A stretch of 64,000 nt of DNA from Bradyrhizobium sp. 164 (GCF_023073715.1 NZ_JADPKA010000027.1:33060-97059), one strand, 5' to 3'; counted from the first letter of the stretch, positions 45,121 to 55,723 are shown. Program-made: numbers and translations. The notes: generated by a model from the sequence alone, not told the origin.

Positions 45121-46368
45121 TCATGGCCTGCCAAGGGCCGCCAACACTTCCCTGGCCGCTCGCTCGCCGCTGTCGCGCGCGCCATGCGCTGTCGAGAAGA
45201 AATTTGGCGAGGTTGCCTCGCCCGCGAAGAACAGCCGGCCATCAACCGGCGCGGCCAGCACGGCGCGATCGCCGGCGTGACCCGGCAGCGCGTGCGAATA
45301 GGAGCCGCGGGCGAAAGGATCGTGCGCCCAGCGCGACTCGCGCAGGGATTTTAGCTTGCGGCGGATGTCGTTGCCGAGAAAGCCTGCAATCTCGTCGATG
45401 CTATGGGCGGCGAAGGCGCCCTCGCCGGCATCTTCCAATTGACGCGCAAAGCTGCCGCCGAAGAAGCCATCGATGCAGGGCTGCCCGAATGGGCGGATGT
45501 GATAGGTGCCCATCGCGGTGCGCATGGTGGCGCCGCGCAGGTTTCCCTCGGTCGGAAAGGCTTCAGCATCCGCGAGCGCCAGTGTCACCTTGTCGTTGAC
45601 ACCGAGCGGCAGGCCCCGTGCGGCATGGAGCTTGGCGGGAAGCGGCGGGGAAAAGCGGATCGCCTCATCGGCAATCAGATTGGTCGGGACGGTGACGATC
45701 ACCTTGTTCACGGTCATCGTGCCCTGCGAGGTCTGGAGCCGGATGCGCTGACCGGAGTGATCGACCAGCGTGACGTTGCAGCTGAGCGCGACCGGACACG
45801 GCGCGCCATAGGCCGCGATCAGCGTTCCATATCCGGCTCGCACGCGCCAATTGAAATACGTGTCCTCGTAGCGCTCCATGTCGAGGATCGAGACTTGATC
45901 GAGTTCGCACCCGTTCACATAAGTCGAGACCGCGTCGATCATCGGATTCCAGCGGTTGCCAGGCTCGAGATAGCAGGAGGCCGGCGCGTCCTCGCCGCTT
46001 TCCGCGGCCTCCCAGGCGCGTTCGTAGAATTCGTCGATCGCGTCTGCGAAGGCGATGCGCTCGGCTTCCGGAAAGGCGTCGCCATAAGCGCGATCGCCCC
46101 AAGGCGGCAGATCCGTGTTGATCTCGAAGCCGAGCTGGCGGGCAATCGCAACGAAGGAATTCTTGTCGGCCGAGTGCAGCCAGCCGCAGCCGACGTCGAA
46201 GGTCACGTCAGGCGAGGCCTGCACGGTCCAGGCGCGGCCGCCGAGCCGGTTACGCGCCTCCAGCACGATCACGGAGAGGGCGGAGCCATGCAGCGCATGC
46301 GCGGCGCCAAGGCCGGCGGCACCCGCGCCGATGATCGCGACGTCGGCGGAGGAGGGAAGGGAGGTCAT
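45121..46368 (-). CDS. Flavin-containing amine oxidase family protein
   Basis: The 415-residue protein starts with a FAD-binding Rossmann motif (DVAIIGAGAAGLGAAHAL ... VLEARNRLGGRAWT) and ends with the FAD-contacting block GRLFFAGEATSPNFFSTAHGARDSGERAA. The middle (LHSADKNSFVAIARQLGF, VPTNLIADEAIRFSPPLP) follows monoamine-oxidase-like proteins. It oxidises an amine or related substrate that cannot be named from sequence. No signal peptide is visible, and it stands alone. Confidence 0.9.
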   Translation of the reverse strand: MTSLPSSADVAIIGAGAAGLGAAHALHGSALSVIVLEARNRLGGRAWTVQASPDVTFDVGCGWLHSADKNSFVAIARQLGFEINTDLPPWGDRAYGDAFPEAERIAFADAIDEFYERAWEAAESGEDAPASCYLEPGNRWNPMIDAVSTYVNGCELDQVSILDMERYEDTYFNWRVRAGYGTLIAAYGAPCPVALSCNVTLVDHSGQRIRLQTSQGTMTVNKVIVTVPTNLIADEAIRFSPPLPAKLHAARGLPLGVNDKVTLALADAEAFPTEGNLRGATMRTAMGTYHIRPFGQPCIDGFFGGSFARQLEDAGEGAFAAHSIDEIAGFLGNDIRRKLKSLRESRWAHDPFARGSYSHALPGHAGDRAVLAAPVDGRLFFAGEATSPNFFSTAHGARDSGERAAREVLAALGRP

Positions 46369-46427
46369 GGGCAGGCTCTAGCACGTTCGCCAATTGTCCT
46401 GAAGCCGGCCAGGTATGCAGCTCTCGT

Positions 46428-46556
46428 GTCCCGGACGCGCTGCAGCGCCTGCGCTGCTGCGCAGAACCGGGACCCAAGTCGACGGGTAAACGAAACGAGA
46501 GTGCTGGGCCCCGGCTCTGCACCGCATCGCTGGTGCGCTGCGCTGCGTCCGGGGCA
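46428..46556. repeat. Large GC-rich inverted repeat between amine oxidase and typA
   Basis: GTGTCCCGGACGCGCTGCAGCG at the left (written here as two adjoining parts, GTGTCCCGGACGCG and CTGCAGCG) is mirrored by CGCTGCGCTGCGTCC and GGGGCAC at the right, with a second inner pair AACCGGGACCCA / TGGGCCCCGG. It is another interspersed palindrome, located between the 3' end of typA and the start of the amine oxidase gene. Confidence 0.6.
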
Positions 46557-46570
46557 CGCGAGAGTGGGCT

Positions 46571-48397
<1,827 letters not shown>

Positions 48398-48515
48398 GAG
48401 TGAGCTTCTTTGCGTTCGAACAATGGGTTAAGCGCGATCTCGCCGGTCGGACCGGGACCTCTTCTCGAAACAACGCTGAAAGACTGGAAACGGGCGCTCG
48501 CCGCCCAAAAGGGAA

Positions 48516-48537
48516 GCCCGGCCATATCAGACCGGGC
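48516..48537 (-). terminator. Probable terminator of the Lgt-like/radical SAM operon
   Basis: Read on the minus strand, GCCCGG and CCGGGC form a 6-base stem with a 10-base loop followed by TTCCCTTTT. It is about 115 bases beyond the stop of the small membrane protein gene and upstream of typA. Confidence 0.45.
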
Positions 48538-48652
48538 GCCCTACGCGTTGCGGCGCAATATATGCAAAAACAGCCAAAAAACAATGTGTACTTTGGCCGT
48601 TGGTTGACTGAATTTTGTCCGGGAATCTCCGGGGGTTAGGCGAATAGCGGCC

Positions 48653-48913
48653 TTAAGCGCGCCGCCCCTTGATCGCCGCCCAGATCAGGGCAACGCCGCC
48701 GATCCCCACGACCAGTCCCAGGAAGACCAGTGGCGCGATGTCGGAGGCGATCCGGCCGTCCTCGACCACCGACATTCCGCCAAAGAGCAGGGCGCAGACA
48801 CCCGGCAGCAGCATGACCAGCCCGAAGATCGCCATGAGGGCGGTCAGGCAGCCGCCGCGTTTGTTCGCCGGGGCAGGAGGCAGTCCCGGCGGCGGTATGT
48901 CGCTGATGCTCAT
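48653..48913 (-). CDS. Small two-helix membrane protein, third gene of the lipid-modification-like operon
   Basis: An 86-residue protein with a Pro-rich N-terminus (SISDIPPPGLPPAPANKRGG) and two transmembrane helices (CLTALMAIFGLVMLLPGVCALLFGG and IAPLVFLGLVVGIGGVALIWAAI). I do not recognise a family. Its ATG overlaps the radical SAM stop in an ATGA arrangement, the strongest form of translational coupling, so it probably works with that enzyme, perhaps as a membrane adaptor. No catalytic residues are evident. Confidence 0.8.
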   Translation of the reverse strand: MSISDIPPPGLPPAPANKRGGCLTALMAIFGLVMLLPGVCALLFGGMSVVEDGRIASDIAPLVFLGLVVGIGGVALIWAAIKGRRA

Positions 48914-50340
48914 GCTTGCAAGGCTCCTTCGGTCGCCTGTGCAGCGAGAGCCGCGCGAATGCCGTCGATCTTTCCGTTGCGGTAGAACAGATTGTAGGTG
49001 TCAAACGGAATGATCGAGCCTTGCTCCGTCACGAAATGGATGCAGCTGCGCTTGACGTTGCCGACGCGGAAATTGAAGCGATCGAGAAACTGCACGATGG
49101 TGACGCGGAACACGTTCTCGTAAGTGAGCCCTTCCGGCACCTGAAAGCTCGGCAGGCAACATAGCAGTTCGCAGACGCGTTCGGGGGTGTTGAGCGGGCC
49201 CGACGACAGCGAGAAGAGGTCAATAAACTTCTCCTTCAGCACCGGATATTTCTCCGGGCTGATCGTGTTGGGCATGACCGCGACGAGCTGCTCCTGCGGG
49301 ATCAGCGAGGTCAGCGGCAGCACCTTCTCGCCGTTGCGCAGGCCATAGCCGATCGAGATGCTTTCGGGATTGCAGGGCAGCGGGATCATGTCCTTGTCGC
49401 CGAACACGTCGGTCTCGATCACGCGCTTGCGGATTTCCGACAGCATGATGCGGTCGGTGTTCTTGTCGAAATTCTCGTTACGGCCGGCGTCTTGCACCGG
49501 CTGCAGCGTGACCCCGCGCACGCATTTCCAGGTGAGCGCGTGGCGAACGATGTCGCCGATCTCCGCATCGTTGACGCCGCGCTTGATGGTTGCGACCAGC
49601 GTGGTCGATACGCCATAATGCTCGAGATTCTCCAGCGCCTGCTGGCGGATTTTTCGAAGGTCCGCGCCGCGCAGATTGATCAGCGGCTCGCGCTGCAGCG
49701 AATCGAACTGGAGATAGACCTCCAGCCCGCGCTTGTTCTCGGCGAGCCGCGCCACGAAATTCTTCTCGCGGGCGATGCGCAGGCCGTTGGTGTTGATCAT
49801 GACGTGGCGGATCGGGCGGGCGCGCACGGCGTCAAGGATCTCGAAGAAATCCGGATGCAGCGTCGGCTCGCCGCCGGAAATCTGCACCAGGTCGGGCTCG
49901 CCCTCGCTCGCGACCAGCGCATCCAGCATCCTCTCGACCGTTGCGAGCGGTGTGAACCGCGTCCGCGCCGGCGAGGATTCGGCAAAGCACACTGGGCAGG
50001 TGAGATTGCAGTGCTCGGTGATCTCGATCAGCGCCAGGCAGGAATGCTGCTCGTGGTCGGCGCACAGGCCGCAATCATAGGGGCAGCCGAATTCCGTACG
50101 CTGCTGGAATTGCAGCGGCCGATCACCAGGCTTGATGAAATCCTTGCACAGACGCCAATAGGCCGCGTCCGTCGACACCAGCGTTGATTGGACGCCATGC
50201 TGCTTGCAGCGTTTTTCGTACCAGACCTCGTTGCCGAGAATCTGGATCTTGGTCGGCACCAGCTTCAGGCAGGTCTCGCAAAGGGACTGGGTCTGGCCCC
50301 AGAAGATATAGGGACGCGACCTACGCAACGGCGCGTTCAT
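48910..50340 (-). CDS. Radical SAM protein of the tetraether lipid synthase/MJ0619 type
   Basis: The 476-residue protein has an N-terminal metal-binding segment (Cys21, Cys24, Cys45, His48), a first CxxxCxxC (CPYDCGLC, residues 86-93), the canonical radical SAM motif CNLTCPVC (111-118), SGGEPTLHPDF for SAM binding, and C-terminal cysteines in CELLCCLP and KRSCIHF followed by IPFDTYNLFYR. This layout matches the COG1964-like group that includes archaeal tetraether lipid synthase, which joins lipid tails by C-C bonds. It overlaps the Lgt-like gene by 20 bases and the small membrane protein gene by 4. The substrate here is unproven; a membrane lipid is my inference. Confidence 0.85.
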   Translation of the reverse strand: MNAPLRRSRPYIFWGQTQSLCETCLKLVPTKIQILGNEVWYEKRCKQHGVQSTLVSTDAAYWRLCKDFIKPGDRPLQFQQRTEFGCPYDCGLCADHEQHSCLALIEITEHCNLTCPVCFAESSPARTRFTPLATVERMLDALVASEGEPDLVQISGGEPTLHPDFFEILDAVRARPIRHVMINTNGLRIAREKNFVARLAENKRGLEVYLQFDSLQREPLINLRGADLRKIRQQALENLEHYGVSTTLVATIKRGVNDAEIGDIVRHALTWKCVRGVTLQPVQDAGRNENFDKNTDRIMLSEIRKRVIETDVFGDKDMIPLPCNPESISIGYGLRNGEKVLPLTSLIPQEQLVAVMPNTISPEKYPVLKEKFIDLFSLSSGPLNTPERVCELLCCLPSFQVPEGLTYENVFRVTIVQFLDRFNFRVGNVKRSCIHFVTEQGSIIPFDTYNLFYRNGKIDGIRAALAAQATEGALQA

Positions 50341-51037
50341 GCAGGGATCTCGCTTTGGGCGCCGTCGTCAGCATGAATGCGGCGTAGAGCAGGATGGACA
50401 GCGACAGCAGGTGAAACAGCGTGAAGGGGCCGATCAGCGTGCCATAGGGCTTGAGGAATTCCCACAGGAAGCGCTGCGCTCCATAGTAGACGAGCACCAG
50501 GTAGAAACCATTGGTGACCACAAACCGGTTTCGGTTCAAGACTGCCAGCACATAGAGAAGCGCGAACACGCCCATGGCGGTGCTCTCATAGAGCTGCACC
50601 GGGTGGCGAAGGAGGCCGTCGCCGAAATCATGGCCGAAGGGCAGCGCCGTGGGCGTGCCGTAGGTGAAATCGTCGAGGCCCGCGAAGTAGCAGCCGATCC
50701 GGCCGATTGCGATGCCGAGCGCCAGCGGCAGGGCAAAACGGGCGCCGGTTCGCACCGTGATGCCTGCGGACCATTTGTAGAGCTCGATCGCCACGATGCC
50801 GCCGGCGAGCGCACCCTCGACCGAGCGCGCAACGCCGCTCTGGCCCGACAGCCACAGATTGGCCGACCCGAACAGGTAGGCGCCGACGCCTGCGCCGAAC
50901 ACCAGGGCGGCGATGTAGGACATTTCGAAGGATTGCGCAGGAAACCGCAAGCCCTGTCGCGACAGCCAGTAGACGGCAGCTGCCGCCGCCAGCCATGCTG
51001 CAATATCGAAGACCGTATGAAGGAAAGCCCCACTCAT
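50321..51037 (-). CDS. Diverged prolipoprotein diacylglyceryl transferase (Lgt) paralogue
   Basis: The 238-residue protein has about seven membrane helices and the Lgt fold markers: GRIGCYFAG (112-120, the Lgt GRxGNF region with the Asn changed), RHPVQLYES (144-152), and RFLWEFLKP (189-197) with the conserved Arg. At the position of the Lgt HGG motif it reads EGA (74-76), so the histidine is missing. Canonical Lgt moves diacylglycerol from phosphatidylglycerol to a lipoprotein cysteine. The substitutions and the operon partner suggest a different lipid-transfer reaction. First gene of a three-gene operon. Confidence 0.8.
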   Translation of the reverse strand: MSGAFLHTVFDIAAWLAAAAAVYWLSRQGLRFPAQSFEMSYIAALVFGAGVGAYLFGSANLWLSGQSGVARSVEGALAGGIVAIELYKWSAGITVRTGARFALPLALGIAIGRIGCYFAGLDDFTYGTPTALPFGHDFGDGLLRHPVQLYESTAMGVFALLYVLAVLNRNRFVVTNGFYLVLVYYGAQRFLWEFLKPYGTLIGPFTLFHLLSLSILLYAAFMLTTAPKARSLHERAVA

Positions 51038-51137
51038 GCGGCGGAGAGTATAGCACGATCACGCCAGAGGAGCGCGCATGTCCTCTCCCATGTGCACTGC
51101 CTTCACAAGGGAGAAGGAAGAGGCGAGATTAGGTCCG

Positions 51138-51902
51138 CTATCCGGCCTCCCGCTCCTCCGTTGGATAGACGCCTCGCAACACTTCCTCGAAGTGCAGCTT
51201 CACTGCATCGTTGCAGAGGCAGGCGCGCAGGCGCAGGCCGTCGCGGCTGCGGACGAGAATTGAGCCGCGCCTCGTGTCGAGCACGCCTTCGGCTTTGAAC
51301 GATTGGAGCACGCGGCTCGCATAGCTGCGTCCCACTCCGAGCAATGTCGCAAGCTGCTCATGCGTCAGCGGCACGCTGCTTTCGCCGCCGGTTCGCTCCA
51401 TCGCCGCCAAGATCCATTTGGCCGTGCGCTGCTCGATCGAGTGGATGGCGTTGCAGGCGGTCGACTGGAAGATCTGCGCCAGCATGCAATCGGCATAGCG
51501 GGCGAAGATGTTGCGCAGCGACGGCGAACGCGTCTTGGCTGCTTCCAGTTTGCCGACGTGAATGCGCGAAAATGGGCCGCCGAACTTCACGCAGATGCGG
51601 GTATAGGCCGGCAGAAATCCCTCGCTGACGATGCCGCCCACCGCGCCTTCACGACCGACCAGGATGGTCTCGACGTCGCGGCCATCCTCGTTAGGGACGA
51701 GAAAGGTCGCAAGCGAAGGTCCGCAGGGGAAGTGGACGACCTGCACGTCATCGCCGGGATTGTAGAGCAGTTCGCCGGCCGCGCAGTCCTCGATGGTGAC
51801 GTGCGGCGCGAGCAGGGCGTAATCCGCCGGGCTCAGGCGCCGCAACAGATTGTTGATCGGCCGGCTGTCGACCTCGCTTGTACTGCCGATACGCGCATCC
51901 AT
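51138..51902 (-). CDS. Crp/Fnr family transcription regulator
   Basis: The 254-residue protein has an N-terminal cyclic-nucleotide-binding-like beta-roll (CAAGELLYNPGDDVQVVHF ... GREGAVGGI), a dimer helix, and a C-terminal Crp-type winged helix (SVPLTHEQLATLLGVGRSYASRVLQSF). It lacks the N-terminal cysteine cluster of oxygen-sensing FNR, and the PRRT-type cAMP-binding motif is not evident, so the signal is unknown. The start at 51902 has a G-rich site upstream. It lies 100 bases before the Lgt-like operon on the same strand and may control it. Confidence 0.88.
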   Translation of the reverse strand: MDARIGSTSEVDSRPINNLLRRLSPADYALLAPHVTIEDCAAGELLYNPGDDVQVVHFPCGPSLATFLVPNEDGRDVETILVGREGAVGGIVSEGFLPAYTRICVKFGGPFSRIHVGKLEAAKTRSPSLRNIFARYADCMLAQIFQSTACNAIHSIEQRTAKWILAAMERTGGESSVPLTHEQLATLLGVGRSYASRVLQSFKAEGVLDTRRGSILVRSRDGLRLRACLCNDAVKLHFEEVLRGVYPTEEREAG

Positions 51903-51921
51903 CGTGAACCCCCCGTGCTCT

Positions 51922-51947
51922 TTTCCACAATACCTTTCCACAATACC
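51922..51947. promoter_or_regulatory. Perfect 13-base tandem repeat in the regulator promoter
   Basis: TTTCCACAATACC occurs twice head to tail (51922-51934, 51935-51947), between the divergent Crp/Fnr and response-regulator starts. It may be a pair of operator half-sites or a recent duplication. Confidence 0.6.
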
Positions 51948-51997
51948 GGGTTCCGTCCGTTTCCTGTGTGCACAAGTGGACAGACGGAAGAACTGTG

Positions 51998-52477
51998 ATG
52001 TGGTGGTTTCGTTCCGGGAACCCTCCGATGCGCTGGGCGCAGGCGTTGTGGCGCGGCTGTCCTGATCAGAAAAACCTCTCGCTCCAAGATGCGATCATGG
52101 CACCCGCACTTCCCGATGGCTTCCCATATCCTGCCGACGTCCTGGTCGTCGAGGACGATCCGATCATTGCAATCGATTTCGAGGACCGTCTGCTCGGGTT
52201 TGGCGTGAGGCACGTGCGCACCGCCGGGTCGGTGACGCAGGCGCTGGACGCGATCGCGAAAGGTGCTCCCGATTTCGCCCTGCTCGACGTCGAGCTGAAC
52301 CGCGAGAAGAGCTTTGCGATCGCCGAGCGACTGGTGGCGCTGAACGTCCCATTCGTCTTCGTCACCGGCTATGGTGCCGAAACGCGGATTCCGCCCGAAT
52401 TTGCGGCGCGGCCGCGGCTGCAAAAGCCGTGCTCGAGCGAGGCGCTGGAGGCTGCGCTGCGGACGCGCGATCGCTGA
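51998..52477 (+). CDS. Single-domain response regulator
   Basis: The protein is a lone receiver domain: ADVLVVEDDPIIAIDFEDRL (acidic pocket), DFALLDVELNREKSF with the phospho-acceptor Asp, and FVTGYG ... LQKPCSSEAL with the conserved Thr and Lys. There is no output domain. Start 51998 has GGAAG 7 bases upstream and gives 159 residues; ATG 52097, just before the domain, gives 126. It is divergent from the Crp/Fnr gene and convergent with the PhoD gene (3-base gap). A cognate histidine kinase is not in the window. Confidence 0.88.
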   Translation: MWWFRSGNPPMRWAQALWRGCPDQKNLSLQDAIMAPALPDGFPYPADVLVVEDDPIIAIDFEDRLLGFGVRHVRTAGSVTQALDAIAKGAPDFALLDVELNREKSFAIAERLVALNVPFVFVTGYGAETRIPPEFAARPRLQKPCSSEALEAALRTRDR

Positions 52478-52480
52478 GGT

Positions 52481-54022
52481 TCAGGCAGATTTCGGGTCGA
52501 GCGTGGTCGACCACAGCGCCACGTCGGCCCGGTCGCGCAAGGTCACCGTCATCTGGCCGGAGGCGCCGTCGATCTTGACGTGGCCGAAGAACTGCATCCC
52601 GGCAGACGGCGGCAGGTTCTGGCTGTCCTTGCCGGGTGCCTTGACGAAGCGCACCTCCGGCCCAAAGGTGTTGTCGAGCGCGTTCGGACCGAAAGTGCCC
52701 GCATGCAGCGGACCCGAGACGAACTCCCAGAACGGCTCGAAATCCTGGAATTGCGCCTTGTTCGGATCGTAATAATGCGCGGCGGCGTAGTGTACGTCCG
52801 CGGTCAGCCACACCGTGTTGCTGATCGGCGCCATCTTGATGAAGCGAAGGATGTCCGCGATCTCGAACTCGCGGCCGCGTACCGGGCCGTCGCCTTGCGC
52901 AATCGCTTCCGATCCGCCTTTCGGCGTGTCCGCGACGATGAGACTGAGCGGCATGTCTGAGGCGATCACCTTCCAGGTCGCGCGCGAATTCAACAGGCCG
53001 CGCTTGAGCCAGGCGATCTGGTCGGGTCCGAGGAAGTGGCTGGCCGGTCCGTATTCCGTTTCCAGATTGGCGCCGTTCGCGCCGCGATAGCTGCGCTCGT
53101 CGAGCACGAACACGTCGAGATGCGGGCCGTAGGAGATCTGGCGATAGATCCGGCCCGGCTCAGTGATGCTCTCGCGCATCGGATACATCTCGTGGAAGGC
53201 GCGCGAGGCGCGCGCGGCGAGCAGCGTGATGTCGCGGACTTTGTATGACGCCGGCAACTCCTTCGACAGCGACCAGTTGTTGGTGACCTCGTGGTCATCC
53301 CACTGCACGAAGATCGGCACGTCGGCATTGAAGCCGCGGAGGTTGTCGTCGGTCAGATTGTATTTGTGCGCGGCGCGGTACTCGTCGAGCGTCTCCGCGA
53401 CCTTGGCCTTCTCGGGGATCGTGACGTTCTTCCAGATCTTGCCGTCGGCGAGCTTCACCTCGGATTGGACGAGGCTGTCGGCGTAGATCGTATCGCCCGA
53501 GTGCAGGAAGAAGTCCGGACGATGCTTGCGCATCGCGGCGAAGGTGAACATGCCGCCGTCGTCGGGGTTGATGCCCCAGCCCTGGCCGGCGACGTCGCCA
53601 CCCCAGACGAAGCTGACATCGCGGCGGTCGGCCGGCGCGGTGCGGAAGCGGCCGGTCACCGGCTCGCCCTCGACCGCGCTATGCGAGAGATCACGGAAGC
53701 GCACGCGATAGAAGATGTCCTGTCCGCTCGGCAGGTTCTCGATCAGCATTTTGGCCGTGAAGTCGCTCTCGGGCAGCGCCGCGATCGGCGGCAGCGCGCG
53801 AGCGTCCCTGAACGACTCCGTCGTCGCCACCTCGACCAGCATCTGAGCCGGCCGGTCGGTGCGTGCCCATACCACGCCGCCGTCGACCGTGACGTCGCCT
53901 GATTGTACGCCATGGGTGACCGCAGGCCGGTCAGCCGCTCGCGACAGATAAGGCATCGCGATCGTGCCAAGCGCGCCGGCGCTGGTAGTGAGGAAACGGC
54001 GGCGTGAGAATGTGATGTTCAT
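52481..54022 (-). CDS. PhoD-type alkaline phosphatase (Tat-exported)
   Basis: The 513-residue protein has a twin-arginine signal (TFSRRRFLTTSAGALGTIAM), an N-terminal Fn3-like domain (VTHGVQSGDVTVDGGVVWARTDRPA), and a metallophosphatase domain with FLHSGDTIYADS, QWDDHEVTNNWS, FVLDERSYRG and LTADVHYAAAH metal-binding motifs. PhoD enzymes hydrolyse phosphodiesters and monoesters in the periplasm under phosphate limitation. The start at 54022 has GGGA 7 bases upstream. I saw no obvious PHO box. Confidence 0.92.
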   Translation of the reverse strand: MNITFSRRRFLTTSAGALGTIAMPYLSRAADRPAVTHGVQSGDVTVDGGVVWARTDRPAQMLVEVATTESFRDARALPPIAALPESDFTAKMLIENLPSGQDIFYRVRFRDLSHSAVEGEPVTGRFRTAPADRRDVSFVWGGDVAGQGWGINPDDGGMFTFAAMRKHRPDFFLHSGDTIYADSLVQSEVKLADGKIWKNVTIPEKAKVAETLDEYRAAHKYNLTDDNLRGFNADVPIFVQWDDHEVTNNWSLSKELPASYKVRDITLLAARASRAFHEMYPMRESITEPGRIYRQISYGPHLDVFVLDERSYRGANGANLETEYGPASHFLGPDQIAWLKRGLLNSRATWKVIASDMPLSLIVADTPKGGSEAIAQGDGPVRGREFEIADILRFIKMAPISNTVWLTADVHYAAAHYYDPNKAQFQDFEPFWEFVSGPLHAGTFGPNALDNTFGPEVRFVKAPGKDSQNLPPSAGMQFFGHVKIDGASGQMTVTLRDRADVALWSTTLDPKSA

Positions 54023-54124
54023 GGACGGTCCCGATTTCGCCAGGGACGGGTGCCTTGCGGCAGCCGCCACGATGAAATCAGACCCTATATTGAGACAATG
54101 TGACGCAGCAATAACGCGCAGGCG

Positions 54125-55570
54125 CTACGCGTTGCCGGCGGCTCTGAATTGCGTGCCCCTGCGTGGCGGGGTCTGCGGCAGGCTGAACAGCACCGCCTTA
54201 CGGTCGGCGACGGCGGCATGGAATTGGTCGAGTGCGATGTTGAAGGCGGTGAGCGCGGCCTCCTCGATCGCACCGTGATCGAAGCAGCGCAGCGTGTCGC
54301 GCAAAATCACATCGGCTTCGGCCTGCATCTGGTCAAGCTCTTCGGTCGTCTCGCTCTTGCGGGCCGCCGTGATCATGTCGAGCAGGCGTTCGCGCAAATG
54401 GCTGTTGTTGTCGCGCTCGTCCTTCTTCAGATAGCCGGCAAACCAGGCGCCGATCGAGCCCATGGCGGAGAGCGCCATCAGGCTCCACCAGATGTAGTCG
54501 CTGTATTTGTCGAGAAACGTCTTTTCCTCGCCGTCAACGAAGGCGGCGGCGCCGGGATGCACGGGGATCACCGCATCCTTGTCGGTGTCGGGCGTCTCGA
54601 TCTTCGCCGCCAGCGGGAATTCCGTCACCAGTTGCTGGCGCACGGCGAACAGCTGCCGCGTGAATGCCGCGATGGTGGTTTCGGACACAGCTTTGCGCGC
54701 CACGATGTGGTGCGCAAAGCTGATGGTTTTGACCTCGTCGTCCGGACGGTCGGGTGAACCGCCATAGGCGCCGGCTGGAATCTCCGCGGATTCGTAGACC
54801 GGGTGGTTCTGCGCGATCGCGTCGGCGGAATCGATGGCGAGGAAAGTCGGCGTGCCGCCCTCTTTGACCGATGCAGAGATCGCGTCCGCCGTGATCTTGC
54901 TGTTGACCGGGCCGGCCGCGAGGTAGACGTCGGCCTTCTGGGCCTTGATCGCCTCGGCAACCTCGTTGGCCGGGAATTGCACGATCTCGACCTTGGCGGG
55001 ATCGACGCCGTATTGCTGAAGGATCACCTTGAGCAGGTTGACGTTGGCCTGGGTGCGGCCGACGACACCGATGCGATGCCCGGCGAGTTGTGCCACCTTG
55101 GTGATCTTGGCGCCCTTCTTCTTGCCCTTGCCCGCTACGGCCCACAGCACCACGACATTCTTGCGCAGCGTCGCGACCGCCTGCGCGTTCTTCGGCACAT
55201 CGAGGTCGCCGCGCACGATGGCAAGATCGACCTTGCCTTCCGCGAGGGCATTGGCGCTGGCGGTGGCGCCGTCCGTCTGGATCGGGCGCAGCCGCACCTG
55301 GCTCTTGTTCTGCGTGAAAGCCTGGGTCAGCGCCTGCACGACCTTGACGTCATCGCTGCTGGCGGGACCAACCGCGATCTTCAGCGTCACCGGCCGCATC
55401 GCGAAGTAGTAACCGCCGGCGAGCGCACCGACGATCGCAAGCACGAGCGCCAGAGACACGAGCGCGGTCTTCCGCGCCGCGGATCGCGGCGAAGGCGGAG
55501 AGGGCGTTTCGGCCAGGTTCAGTCCCCCGGTCATCGATCTCCCAAACAGGCGCTTGAGGCTCAGTTTCAT
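54125..55570 (-). CDS. TAXI-type TRAP solute-binding protein with membrane anchors and C-terminal domain
   Basis: A 481-residue protein: N-terminal transmembrane helix (LVSLALVLAIVGALAGGYYF), a TAXI substrate-binding domain (about 65-355; LKIAVGPASSDDVKVVQAL, VDLAIVRGDLDVPKNA, GHRIGVVGRTQANVNLLK), a second transmembrane helix (IWWSLMALSAMGSIGAWFAGY), and a helical cytoplasmic tail of about 95 residues. Ordinary TAXI proteins are free in the periplasm; this one looks membrane-fixed, more like a sensor or tethered binder. No TRAP permease gene is nearby. Confidence 0.88.
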   Translation of the reverse strand: MKLSLKRLFGRSMTGGLNLAETPSPPSPRSAARKTALVSLALVLAIVGALAGGYYFAMRPVTLKIAVGPASSDDVKVVQALTQAFTQNKSQVRLRPIQTDGATASANALAEGKVDLAIVRGDLDVPKNAQAVATLRKNVVVLWAVAGKGKKKGAKITKVAQLAGHRIGVVGRTQANVNLLKVILQQYGVDPAKVEIVQFPANEVAEAIKAQKADVYLAAGPVNSKITADAISASVKEGGTPTFLAIDSADAIAQNHPVYESAEIPAGAYGGSPDRPDDEVKTISFAHHIVARKAVSETTIAAFTRQLFAVRQQLVTEFPLAAKIETPDTDKDAVIPVHPGAAAFVDGEEKTFLDKYSDYIWWSLMALSAMGSIGAWFAGYLKKDERDNNSHLRERLLDMITAARKSETTEELDQMQAEADVILRDTLRCFDHGAIEEAALTAFNIALDQFHAAVADRKAVLFSLPQTPPRRGTQFRAAGNA

Positions 55571-55723
55571 CTTCGCCGGCGATTTACGCCCGCAATTGTA
55601 GCAAATTTCTTGTCCGGCGGGGTTACATCTCCTTCATGGTTAGCGGGAATGGACGAAATCCCGTATGAACCCGGGCATCGACACGGTGTTAGGGTAAAGT
55701 TCCCCTGAACGACGGAGGCGATC

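Noticed and set aside
52481..54022. PHO box upstream of the PhoD gene
   Set aside because: No pair of CTGTCAT-like repeats was visible before the start codon.
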